Assembly (NCBI GenBank): GCA_029777225.1
Contig: JAKOSR010000116.1
Span: 1 to 29,556 of the forward strand
Reading direction: 5' to 3'
DNA length: 29,556 bases
DNA from: Chloroflexota bacterium
Lineage (GTDB): Bacteria > Chloroflexota > Anaerolineae > Anaerolineales > Anaerolineaceae
Position 1 is the first letter of the stretch; every line of letters begins with the position of its first letter. Shown here one piece after another: positions 15,174 through 23,426 of this stretch. The notes beneath the pieces were generated by a model. It made no database searches, was not told the origin of the DNA, and saw nothing but the letters and a program-made list of their open reading frames with translations. A program made the translations under genes and the position numbers.

Positions 15174-17018
15174 TCACAGCCCAAATCCGAACGGGTAAAG
15201 CGGGTTGACCGAATCAGAAGGAACGTCCGGGAATTGCGTCCGCACAGCTTCCATCGAGCTAGGCAGCTCAAACGGCAGCCGGCCTGCCGGCTGGACGCGC
15301 CCAAACACCACGTCCAAAACCGCCTGGTCGCTGGCTCCATAATCACCCAGCAGCACAGCCGCGGCGGTGCTAATCTCCGGGATGACCGCCGGCCGGTCGA
15401 GGTAAATCACCACCACCGTTGGCACCGTGCGCAGCAGCCGGAGTATCTCCTCCAGCTTTTCGCCCTTGAAGTCCAAATCACCGTGATGAAACGCCAAGGC
15501 CATCGGGATGGTCGTATCCGCTGGTTGCCAGGGGGTATCCAACCGCAGGATGGCGAAGTCGGCTTCCTCCGGGGTGGCCACCACCCGCGCGTACTGGGCC
15601 GCCAGGCCGGCATCCAGGTTGGAAACATACACCCGGCGTTCCGCGCCAAGCGGAAGGCTGCCAGCGTCATTCTTGAGCAACGTCATCGCGCGCGACTGGG
15701 CATTGAGGCCCATGCCCAGCGTTTCCGGGTTATTAAACACCTCCTCGAGTCGGTCTTCATCCACGAAGGGTTGGTCAAAAAGACCCAGCTCAAACTTGAG
15801 CCTGAGCAGTCTCCGCGCGGACTGGTCCACCCGTTCCATCGGGAGCCGGCCGCTTTCAAGTAGTTCCACCACCAGGTCCGGGCAGCTTTCACCCCCAAAC
15901 TGGTCCACGCCAGCCTCCAGCGCCTTCAACACACGTTCAGCCCGGCTGAGGTGTTCCACGCCCCAGGCCCGGGCTGGCCACACAACCCCATCCAGCATCA
16001 GGTCTGAAATCAGGCCCCAATCCGTGCAGATAATCCCCTTAAAGCCCAGTTGATTGCGCAGCAACCCGGTGAGAATGGCCTTGTTGAAGCCCATGGCCAC
16101 GTTTTCATCCGTCTGGTCAACCGGCACGCCATAGTAAGGCATCATGGCAGCGGTGCCGGCATCGATGGCGGCCTCAAAGGGGATGAGGTGGTAGTTGAAG
16201 TTGTTACCCGGATAGACCTGCCCTTGCTGGAATGGGAAATGCGGGTCCCAACCGTCTTTTTGCGGACCGCCGCCCGGGAAGTGCTTGGTCATGCAGGCCA
16301 CGCTGCCCGGCCCAATCCGGGCCCCCTGGAAACCGCGGATATAGGCTCGCACAAGCCGCGCGGATACTTCAGCGTCCTCGCCGAATGTACCGCTTACCCG
16401 CGGCCAGCGCGGTTCCGTGGCCAGATCTACCTGAGGGTGCAAGGCCAGCCGGATGCCCACAGCCAGGTATTCCCGCCGCGCGATATCCGCGAAGCGCTGC
16501 ACCAGTTCCGGGTCATCCAACGCGCCAAAACCCAGCGTTTCGCACCACTGCGAAAATTCCGTGGCTGCCATGGAGAAAATATTACGCGTGAAATGATTGC
16601 GCGGGTCCGAAGCGATGGTCACCGGTATGCCCAGCCGGCTTTCTTCCGCCAGGGCCTGTAGGCGGTTGTGCCAGGTGGCCATCGGCCATACCCCGGGGAT
16701 GTTCCACAAATTGAAATGATTCATCGCGAGTTCGCGCAATTGTTGGGACGCGTGAAGGGCATAAGGCGCTTCCCCCGGTATCGGTTCAATCGAGCCATCC
16801 ACGTTAATCATGGAGCCGTTGATGAACAGCAGCCCGGCCTTCTCTGCCGGGGTCATCTGCTTAAGCAGGTCGTCCACCCTGGCCTCCACCGGCTGGCGTG
16901 GATCTTCATAGATGTCCAGCCTGCCGTTATGGTTAAGGTCCCGGTACCGGATGCCGTCCGATTCAGATAGGGTATGGGAATAACGGCTTAAGATGGCGTC
17001 GGAAGAAGCTTGTGTCAT
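15174..17018 (-). CDS. GH3 family protein with N-terminal EF-hand-like motif, no fibronectin domain
   Basis: The 614-residue protein has the two catalytic GH3 domains. The barrel carries KHFPGGGPQ (245-253) and the nucleophile Asp333 in CTDWG; the alpha/beta sandwich runs from about residue 440 to the end (PLYPFGFGL). It lacks the C-terminal fibronectin-III-like domain of the other two GH3 proteins here. Residues 25-39 (YRDLNHNGRLDIYED) fit a DxNxNGxxDxxE calcium-loop pattern known from the start of a GH3 subgroup. The usual E-G-x-D-R acid/base segment is not visible; the matching place reads RLDTPWQP (492-499). Substrate unknown, likely a beta-glucoside. Its ATG overlaps the MFS stop by 4 bp (ATGA). 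No signal peptide is evident, so it is probably cytoplasmic, which is unusual for a subgroup often exported. Confidence 0.88.
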   Translation of the reverse strand: MTQASSDAILSRYSHTLSESDGIRYRDLNHNGRLDIYEDPRQPVEARVDDLLKQMTPAEKAGLLFINGSMINVDGSIEPIPGEAPYALHASQQLRELAMNHFNLWNIPGVWPMATWHNRLQALAEESRLGIPVTIASDPRNHFTRNIFSMAATEFSQWCETLGFGALDDPELVQRFADIARREYLAVGIRLALHPQVDLATEPRWPRVSGTFGEDAEVSARLVRAYIRGFQGARIGPGSVACMTKHFPGGGPQKDGWDPHFPFQQGQVYPGNNFNYHLIPFEAAIDAGTAAMMPYYGVPVDQTDENVAMGFNKAILTGLLRNQLGFKGIICTDWGLISDLMLDGVVWPARAWGVEHLSRAERVLKALEAGVDQFGGESCPDLVVELLESGRLPMERVDQSARRLLRLKFELGLFDQPFVDEDRLEEVFNNPETLGMGLNAQSRAMTLLKNDAGSLPLGAERRVYVSNLDAGLAAQYARVVATPEEADFAILRLDTPWQPADTTIPMALAFHHGDLDFKGEKLEEILRLLRTVPTVVVIYLDRPAVIPEISTAAAVLLGDYGASDQAVLDVVFGRVQPAGRLPFELPSSMEAVRTQFPDVPSDSVNPLYPFGFGL

Positions 17019-18325
17019 TGGGTTACCTCGTTTTGGATGGGATTGGATGGCGCTGCCGCGGTCCGCGGCTCGCGCACGAAGAATTGAAGCACCAGGAAGG
17101 CCAAAATGCCCACTCCCAGCGCGCCGGCAAACATGAGGGAGTAGGAGGTCAGGCCGGCCAGCCAGCCGCCAACGAAGGGCGCGATGGCTCCAAAAATGCC
17201 AGGGATGGTATTCGCCAGCCCGATGTACGTCGCGCGGTCGTGCGCGTTGGTAAATTCATACACAATTGCGATGCCCGAAAGCATGCTCCCGGCGTTAATG
17301 ACCCCGCGCAGGAAAAAGACCACGAAAAACCAGCCGCTCGCTGGGGCCACGATGGCCAACCCGTAGGCCAGCACGCTCAGGGCCATGCAAATCAAGAGAT
17401 TCAGCCGGTGGCCGTGGCGATCGGTGAAAAAGCCCAGCAAGAGGAACCCGAGCGCCAGCCCGGCCTGCAAGGCCAGCGTGTACAGGCTGGCCTGGGAATC
17501 GGGCAAATTCCATTTCGTGGCGCTATGCACCACCAAAAAGCCCACCCCCATGCCGCTCAGCGAAAACAAGACCTGCGCCAGAAGGTAGGTTCGAAAATTG
17601 ACATCCCTGCGCAGGATGGCCGGAAGCGCCCGGAAGTATTCCCGTTGTGACACCACGGGTTTGGGGTTGGGTTGCGGAATCTCCTTCGTCCGTGACAAGA
17701 ATATCCACGACATCAAGACGAACACCGACCCAATGGCAAAGCAGATGACATACCCAAGCGGGAATTCAAAGCGCCCCAGCAGGACGGGGATCACTACCGC
17801 GCCAAAGAGCCCAAGCAGGTTCCCCAGTGAGTTGCTAATCCCCAGCACTTTTCCGCGCTGCTGGACCTTGAACACCTTGGCAATCATGTCCATCCAGCCG
17901 ACCACCTGCAAGCCGGAGCCCATCGTATGCCACGCGTACAACGAGAAGAAAACCAAAAGCGCCGTTTCAGGCTTGCCGCGCGCGAAGAACCAGGTCGCGG
18001 GTGCCATCAGCAGGATGGGCACGCGCTGGCTGAAAAAACCCAGCCTCACCGGGAAAACCTTCTTGAGTGGCGCCCTTTCCACCACGTTGGCGATGAACAG
18101 CTGCGGCACCAGGTAACCGAGAGTATACAAAAAAGGCACCATCCCGATGAGCAACGGGTTGCTGGTGAAGTGGCTCACATACAGCGGCAGGATGATGGTA
18201 TACGAGAAAAAACTAATCCCAAAACCAAAGGACGCGCCATCCAGGATGGTCATGCGGAAATTCCAGCGGTAATTCCGCGCGTTTTGGTCCTGTATTTCTG
18301 TGCTTTCTTCCCCGGTTTCGGTCAT
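17015..18325 (-). CDS. MFS transporter within the glycosidase operon
   Basis: From the ATG at 18325 the protein has 436 residues (MTETGEESTEIQDQNARNYR), with a hydrophilic N-terminus and about 12 membrane segments split by a loop around residues 200-225 (SRTKEIPQPNPKP). The open frame runs 84 nt further to 18409, but that part reads Arg/Pro-rich non-membrane sequence. GGAGGAG lies 11 nt before the chosen ATG, a slightly long spacing. It is homologous to the MFS gene at 1-1324. A role in moving a sugar or oligosaccharide, in or out, is inferred from its place between GH3 genes. The 105-bp gap upstream (18326-18430) holds only short GC-rich inverted repeats (for example GGGGC/GCCCC at 18403-18417) without a T-run, so read-through from the GH3 gene is likely. 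Confidence 0.88.
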   Translation of the reverse strand: MTETGEESTEIQDQNARNYRWNFRMTILDGASFGFGISFFSYTIILPLYVSHFTSNPLLIGMVPFLYTLGYLVPQLFIANVVERAPLKKVFPVRLGFFSQRVPILLMAPATWFFARGKPETALLVFFSLYAWHTMGSGLQVVGWMDMIAKVFKVQQRGKVLGISNSLGNLLGLFGAVVIPVLLGRFEFPLGYVICFAIGSVFVLMSWIFLSRTKEIPQPNPKPVVSQREYFRALPAILRRDVNFRTYLLAQVLFSLSGMGVGFLVVHSATKWNLPDSQASLYTLALQAGLALGFLLLGFFTDRHGHRLNLLICMALSVLAYGLAIVAPASGWFFVVFFLRGVINAGSMLSGIAIVYEFTNAHDRATYIGLANTIPGIFGAIAPFVGGWLAGLTSYSLMFAGALGVGILAFLVLQFFVREPRTAAAPSNPIQNEVTQ

Positions 18326-18430
18326 CCTGTTGCGCGCTCCTCCGCGTTGTACCAGTCGAGGTTTGGGCAGCCCATGGGGCTCGGTTCGGGTGGCAGGCCT
18401 GGGGGGCACACAGCCCCGGCCTCGTCATTC

Positions 18431-20704
18431 TTATAACGAATGCGCTTTGGCCAGCAACCCATCCACGATTTCATCGGGGGAAGCCGGCAGCAACGCGTCC
18501 ATGAAGTTCAACACGCTTAGCACGGGCGTATCCATGAACATATCCATGGTGTTCATGCCCATGCCTTCCCCTTCCTCCATCCCGCCAAACACCGCGGCGG
18601 TCTTTTCCATCATTTGGGCGAAGAATTCAGCGAACACGTCTGAACCCCGCGGGTCTTCCATCCACTCGCGAATGGTCGATTCGCGGTCCAAGAGGCTGGG
18701 TAGTTCGGCAGTACTTTCCACGCTGAGGGCCACCACCTGTCGGATATCCTGCGAGGAGGCGCCAACCAGGATTTCAAAGTCACCGCTTTCAACCAGCCAT
18801 TGTTTGTGCTTTGGGTGGTAAAAGGCAAAGGCCCGGAAATCAAGCGGAATGGAGACCGTTTTGGTCTCTCCAGGCAGCAGGTCAACCTTGGCAAAGCCTT
18901 TCAGCTCCTTCGCCGGCCGCGCCAGCTTGGATTCTACGTCGCGCACGTACACCTGGACCACTTCCTTGCCGGCCCGCTTGCCCGTGTTGGTGATATCCAC
19001 GCTCACCACCGTGCCTTCAACGTCCGTGATGGCCTCCTTGGGCACGCGGGCGTTGGCGTACGCGAAGCTCGTGTAACTCAGACCATACCCAAAGGGGAAT
19101 TGCACCGGGATGTCCCGGGAATCGTACCAGCGGTAGCCGATATACAACCCCTCGCCATAGCGCACGCTTCCCAATTCTCCCGGCCAATTCAGAAACGCGG
19201 GTGTGTCCTCAAGTCGCCGCGGGAAGGTCTCGGCCAGCTTGCCGCTGGGGTTGACCTTGCCAAACAGGATATCGGCAATCGCGATGCCCCCGGCCTGGCC
19301 CATCATCCAACATTCCAAGACCGCGGCCGCGCCGTCAATCCAATCCCGCATCACCACCGCGGAACCATTGTTGAGCACCACCACGCTGCGCGGTTGCGCC
19401 GCGGTGACCGCCTTTATCAGCGCGATTTGCTGGGCGGTCAGGTCCAGGTCCTTGCGGTCGTAGCCTTCCGATTCTTTCCAAGTGGGCAGGGCAATGAACA
19501 GGAGCGCGCAATCCGCCCTGGCGGCCAAAACCACCGCTTCATCAATCAAATCCTGCCTGGCACTGTCATCTTCGGGGTAACCTTCCGCGAACAGCACTTC
19601 CGCTCCCCCAGCCCGCGCCTTGATTTCATCCAGCGGCACGGAAACCTTGGTGGGGTTGATGTGCGAAGAGCCCCCACCCTGGAAGTGGGGTCGCAGCGCG
19701 GAGCGGCCAATCACGGCGAGTTTGTTTTGCCCCTCAAGTGGCAGGATTCCATCATTCTTCAACAGAACCATGCCCTCCGCGGCCAGTCTGGCCGCGAACG
19801 CGTGGTGGGCGTCCACGTCAAAGCCGGCGGCGGTTTTGGAGGTTTGCCTGGCCATGAAAACCACGCGCAAAACGCGCCGCACGGCCTCATCCAGGATAGC
19901 CTCGTCTAGCTCCCCGGCCTGCACCGCGTCCACCACTGCTTGGGCGCGCGCGGGTTTGGGTCCCGGCATTTCAAGGTCCGTGCCGCCAACCAGCGATTTG
20001 ACCCTGTCCCGCACCGCTCCCCAGTCCGATTCCACCAGGCCCTCAAATCCCCATTCACCCTTGAGGATATCCTTCAAGAGGTAGGCATTTTCGGACATGA
20101 CCTGCCCGTTGAGCTTGTTGTAACTGTGCATCACCGTCCAGGGTTTGCCAACTTTGACGGCTTTTTCAAAAGCCGGCAGGTAAATTTCGCGCAGAGCGCG
20201 TTCATCCACGACCGCGTCGATGCTAAAGCGCTGGAATTCCTGGTTGTTGGCCGCGAAGTGTTTCAACGAAGCGCCAATCCCGCGGTTCTGCAAGCCAACA
20301 ATGTAGTTGGCGGCCATTTCGCCGGCCAGGAAGGGGTCTTCCGAGAAGTATTCAAAGTTGCGTCCGCAGAGGGGCGAGCGTTTCATGTTCGCGCCCGGCC
20401 CCAAAAGCACATTCACATTCAAGGCGAAGCATTCGTCCGCCAAAACATCCCCAAGCTGCCGGATAAGGTCCACGTCCCAGCTGGAGGCGGTGCAGGAGGC
20501 GGTTGGGAAGCAGGTGGCCGGCTTGCTTGCCTCGTTCATCCCTTCGTCACTCACCCTGCGCAGCCCGTGTGGCCCGTCAGACATGATGAGCGCCGGGATG
20601 CCCAGCCGCTCTACTGCCGCGGTGAGCCAGGGGGTCGCGCCGATGCACAGCGTCGCCTTTTCCTCCAGGGTTAGTTGGGAAATAAGGGTGTTGAGGTCTT
20701 CCAT
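18431..20704 (-). CDS. GH3 beta-glucosidase with Met-rich C-terminal extension
   Basis: A 757-residue GH3 enzyme of the Thermotoga Bgl3B / Firmicutes type. Motifs are DGPHGLR (43-49), GRNFEYFSEDPFLAGE (114-129), KHFAANNQE (148-156), nucleophile Asp227 in VESDWG, acid/base Glu413 in KESEGYDR, FPFGYGLSYT (536-545), and a fibronectin-III-like domain ending near residue 660. A further 90 residues follow (STIREWMEDPRG onward) with a Gly/Met-rich part (GGMEEGEGMGMNTMDMFM, 707-724). Similar tails occur on some GH3 enzymes, and their role is unclear to me. Expected activity is exo-hydrolysis of short beta-gluco-oligosaccharides or aryl glucosides in the cytoplasm. The ATG at 20704 has AAGGAG 9 nt upstream and lies 45 bp after the GH2 gene. 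Confidence 0.93.
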   Translation of the reverse strand: MEDLNTLISQLTLEEKATLCIGATPWLTAAVERLGIPALIMSDGPHGLRRVSDEGMNEASKPATCFPTASCTASSWDVDLIRQLGDVLADECFALNVNVLLGPGANMKRSPLCGRNFEYFSEDPFLAGEMAANYIVGLQNRGIGASLKHFAANNQEFQRFSIDAVVDERALREIYLPAFEKAVKVGKPWTVMHSYNKLNGQVMSENAYLLKDILKGEWGFEGLVESDWGAVRDRVKSLVGGTDLEMPGPKPARAQAVVDAVQAGELDEAILDEAVRRVLRVVFMARQTSKTAAGFDVDAHHAFAARLAAEGMVLLKNDGILPLEGQNKLAVIGRSALRPHFQGGGSSHINPTKVSVPLDEIKARAGGAEVLFAEGYPEDDSARQDLIDEAVVLAARADCALLFIALPTWKESEGYDRKDLDLTAQQIALIKAVTAAQPRSVVVLNNGSAVVMRDWIDGAAAVLECWMMGQAGGIAIADILFGKVNPSGKLAETFPRRLEDTPAFLNWPGELGSVRYGEGLYIGYRWYDSRDIPVQFPFGYGLSYTSFAYANARVPKEAITDVEGTVVSVDITNTGKRAGKEVVQVYVRDVESKLARPAKELKGFAKVDLLPGETKTVSIPLDFRAFAFYHPKHKQWLVESGDFEILVGASSQDIRQVVALSVESTAELPSLLDRESTIREWMEDPRGSDVFAEFFAQMMEKTAAVFGGMEEGEGMGMNTMDMFMDTPVLSVLNFMDALLPASPDEIVDGLLAKAHSL

Positions 20705-20749
20705 GATGCTGTTCTCCTTGGCCTCCAGGCCTGTCTCAATTGATTTGCT

Positions 20750-23230
20750 TCAACCAGCTTTGCCCGCGTGGGCAAAGGAATCGTAAATGGAGCGCGTTCG
20801 TAACGCGCCGCGCGCCTGCTCCAGCGTCCATCCCAGGGGCAGGGTGGTGTCAACCCGTGCCTCACGGCCGGCTGGCAGGTCAAAATAATTGTCACTCAAG
20901 ACCGTATCCGCGCCTTCAAATTTCACTTCCACCAGCCTTGCCAGGCCCCTGGCTTTCAGGCTCGTCATCAATTGGCCGTCTGCAAGGGTCACTTCCCCAG
21001 TCAGTTCGGGGTCGGGCAGCGCAAGGTGCTTGGTGGGCACAAAATAGGCCGTTTGGCGTGTGGTGAGCTGGCCATCCTGCCAGAGCTCCGTCACAAACAC
21101 CATCTCCCGCCGTAGGTCATCGTCCAGCACGTCACCAAAATCGAGCTCTGCCAGACAGGCGACCGTGAAGGGCGGGGCAACCACTGCCAATTCCCCCTGC
21201 CGCAGGCACGCGCCTTCCAGTTTTTCAAGCGACCAGCGCAGCGTTCCGCGGACTTCCTCCCGGCTGTCATTGGTCAGGTAAACGCTCTGCCGGCTGGGTT
21301 CATCCACAATCGAGAGCAAAACCGGGGCAAAAAAGCGCTTCGCGGCATAATGGAGCGCCTTCCAGCGCCCGTAGTAATCCAGGCTGGACCACGAAGCCAC
21401 CGGCCAGCAGTCATTCAACTGCCAGTAAATGATGCCGGCCACGCGCCCAGGATGGCGCCGCCAGTGCTCCACGCCATAGCGGATTCCCTCGGCCTGTAGT
21501 ACAAGGCTGAGATATACCAGGCTCTCAAAGTCCTTGGGCAGGCGGAAGGTATCCAGCATTTGCGCGACCATCAGCTGGTTCCCGGAATCATTTTTCTGAT
21601 GCCGCTCCATGATGTAAGAGGTCATATTCCAATCCTCTTCCGACGCGAAGCTTCGGATGGTTTCCAACGGCGGCAGCGCCTGGAAGCCAAACTCGCTCAT
21701 GAAGCGCGGGTACTGGGAGCGGTAAGCGGTAAACGGTTTGCGGCCGTGCCACACATCCCAATAATGCGAGTCGCCCTGGGCCTGGCCGTTTGGGTCCGTA
21801 AACGGGACCCCTGAGGAGGGTGAACTTGCCCAGTAGGTGTGGCTGGTATCCTCCGCGGCCAACCATTCGGGCAGCAGGTGGTGGAAAAAGCGGTCGTACA
21901 CGGCCTTAAGCTGTTCATACTCAGGCCGCTGTTGCCAACCCCAGTCCACCAACCCCCATTCCATTTCATTATTGCCACACCACAGTGCCAGGCTGGCGTG
22001 ATGGCGCAAGCGTCTGACGTTCTGGATGACTTCTTCCCTTACGTTTTCAAGAAAAGCCGGCTCATCCAGCGGATACGCGCTGCAGGCAAACACGAAATCC
22101 TGCCAAACCAGGATGCCATAGCGGTCGCAAAGTTCATAAAAGCACTCGTCCTCGTAGAAGCCACCACCCCACACCCGCAACATGTTTTGGTGGGTGAGCG
22201 CGGCATCCCTTATCAGCCGCTCCAGGTGCTCCATGGTAAGGCGGGTGGGGAAGCTGTCTGCCGGGATCCAATCGGACCCGCGGGCCATGATGGCCTGCCC
22301 ATTCACCACGAATTCGAATGATTTTCCCCACGCGTCCGGTTCCTGCCGCAGGGTCAGCTCCCGCAGCCCAATCCGGTAGTATTTCTCATCCCACACCTGG
22401 TCGTCGCCGCGCAGGCGGATGGTCAGCTCGTACAGTGGTTGCTCCCCGTAGCCGTTGGGCCACCAAAGTTTTGGATTATCAATATCCACGCGCAGCTCTG
22501 GCTCGTATGGGGAAGCTGGCACTTCCGTTACCACCATCCCGCCATCCGGCCCTCTCACAGTCATCTCCAGCCGCGCCGGCTCCTGCCCCCAATTCTGTAC
22601 GCACACACGCGCGCCCAGGGTGACCCGCCCCTGCTGGTGCTCCTGCCTGATACGCGCGTCACTGATACGCCCCCCCGAGCGCCCTTCCAAGCAGATATCC
22701 TTCCAAATCCCGATGGGCGGCAACTGCGGGCCCCAATCCCAGCCAAATTGACAGGGAGCCTTGCGCAGGTGCGGGCCTCCCGGAATGGCTTGGGGAACCC
22801 CTGGCATCGGGCGTTCCGCCTGCCGCTGGGTGATGTACCTGACCGGTGAGCCAAACTGGACTAACAGCTCATTTTCCGTCTCAAGCAGCTGTCCTTTGAT
22901 GTCGAACTCATAGCGGCGGAACATGTTTTCGGTGCTCCCCAGGGGAGCTCCGTTCAGGCTGATTTCCGCCAGGGTGTCCAATCCATCGCATACCAGCGCG
23001 ATACGTTCCTGTTGCTTCAGTGTGGCGTCGGCCTGGAAGCGCAGCCGGTATTCCCAATCCGCCTCCGCCACCCATGCGACGCGCTTTTCGTTATCCCCAA
23101 CGAAGGGGTCGGGGATAAGCCCCAGCGCCAAAAGGTCCGTATGCACGCCGCCGGGAACCTGCCCGGGTAGCCACTCTTCCGAGCCAAAACGCCGGAACTG
23201 CCAGCTTCCATTCAGGGATTGTTTTATCAT
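20750..23230 (-). CDS. GH2 beta-mannosidase-like glycosidase
   Basis: The 826-residue protein has the beta-mannosidase domain order: sugar-binding jelly roll (SLNGSWQFRR start), immunoglobulin-like domains, TIM barrel, and two C-terminal beta domains. Diagnostic motifs are FGWDWGP (162-168), NPKLWWPNGYGEQPLY (252-267), RGSDWIPADSF (317-327), RVWGGGFYE (352-360), WCGNNEMEW (417-425) with acid/base Glu422, MSEFGFQ (511-517) with nucleophile Glu513, and WQLNDCWPVASW (603-614). It removes terminal beta-mannose, or possibly another beta-sugar, from short oligosaccharides. There is no signal peptide, so it is cytoplasmic. It is the first gene of the enzyme cluster. Together with the GH94 and GH3 genes it suggests glucomannan fragments are among the substrates, though no GH130 mannoside phosphorylase is present. 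Confidence 0.92.
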   Translation of the reverse strand: MIKQSLNGSWQFRRFGSEEWLPGQVPGGVHTDLLALGLIPDPFVGDNEKRVAWVAEADWEYRLRFQADATLKQQERIALVCDGLDTLAEISLNGAPLGSTENMFRRYEFDIKGQLLETENELLVQFGSPVRYITQRQAERPMPGVPQAIPGGPHLRKAPCQFGWDWGPQLPPIGIWKDICLEGRSGGRISDARIRQEHQQGRVTLGARVCVQNWGQEPARLEMTVRGPDGGMVVTEVPASPYEPELRVDIDNPKLWWPNGYGEQPLYELTIRLRGDDQVWDEKYYRIGLRELTLRQEPDAWGKSFEFVVNGQAIMARGSDWIPADSFPTRLTMEHLERLIRDAALTHQNMLRVWGGGFYEDECFYELCDRYGILVWQDFVFACSAYPLDEPAFLENVREEVIQNVRRLRHHASLALWCGNNEMEWGLVDWGWQQRPEYEQLKAVYDRFFHHLLPEWLAAEDTSHTYWASSPSSGVPFTDPNGQAQGDSHYWDVWHGRKPFTAYRSQYPRFMSEFGFQALPPLETIRSFASEEDWNMTSYIMERHQKNDSGNQLMVAQMLDTFRLPKDFESLVYLSLVLQAEGIRYGVEHWRRHPGRVAGIIYWQLNDCWPVASWSSLDYYGRWKALHYAAKRFFAPVLLSIVDEPSRQSVYLTNDSREEVRGTLRWSLEKLEGACLRQGELAVVAPPFTVACLAELDFGDVLDDDLRREMVFVTELWQDGQLTTRQTAYFVPTKHLALPDPELTGEVTLADGQLMTSLKARGLARLVEVKFEGADTVLSDNYFDLPAGREARVDTTLPLGWTLEQARGALRTRSIYDSFAHAGKAG

Positions 23231-23247
23231 GCTGCGTTTTCCATCCT

Positions 23248-23276
23248 TTTATGCTTTAGTCCCACCCGGCAAACAA
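23248..23276 (-). promoter_or_regulatory. Candidate promoter for the enzyme operon
   Basis: On the minus strand TTGTTT (23276-23271) and CATAAA (23253-23248) are separated by 17 nt, a fair but weak sigma-70-type match 18 nt before the GH2 start codon. It lies in the 196-bp gap (23231-23426) between the ABC genes and the GH2 gene, the longest gap in the window. The rest of that gap shows only weak hairpins, for example 23322-23340 with a TTTT loop. It is equally possible that transcription continues from the ABC operon. Confidence 0.3.
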
Positions 23277-23400
23277 ATTGCCGGAAACTTTGCGAGAGAC
23301 ACAAGGATACCCATCCGCGTGGGCCTTGTTTTCAACGGCCCTGCTCCGCCAGCTCAAGCAGCAGCCAGACCGCGCGGGGCCCGGGAACCTCAAATATTGA

Positions 23401-23425
23401 CCGTCGGGATTCATTGCCATGACGG
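23401..23425 (-). terminator. Weak hairpin just after the ABC ATPase gene
   Basis: Directly after the stop codon at 23427-23429 the minus strand has CCGTC and GACGG arms separated by 15 nt, followed by TCAATATTTG. The stem is only 5 bp and the T-stretch is broken, so this is at best a leaky terminator. Confidence 0.2.
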
Positions 23426-23426
23426 A

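Noticed and set aside
15164..15346. A 61-codon N-terminal extension of the 1041-residue GH94-clan protein
   Set aside because: It would overlap the GH3 gene by more than 170 bp and encodes a basic, Cys-rich peptide unlike the family. The ATG at 15163 has an adequate ribosome binding site and a 10-bp gap.
18326..18430. Possible terminator or promoter in the 105-bp gap between GH3 and MFS
   Set aside because: Only short 5-bp GC-rich repeats and no T-run or convincing -10/-35 pair were found.
23322..23340. Hairpin GGCCTTG-TTTT-CAAcGGCC as a terminator
   Set aside because: The stem has a bulge and no T-run follows on the minus strand, so there is no good support for termination.
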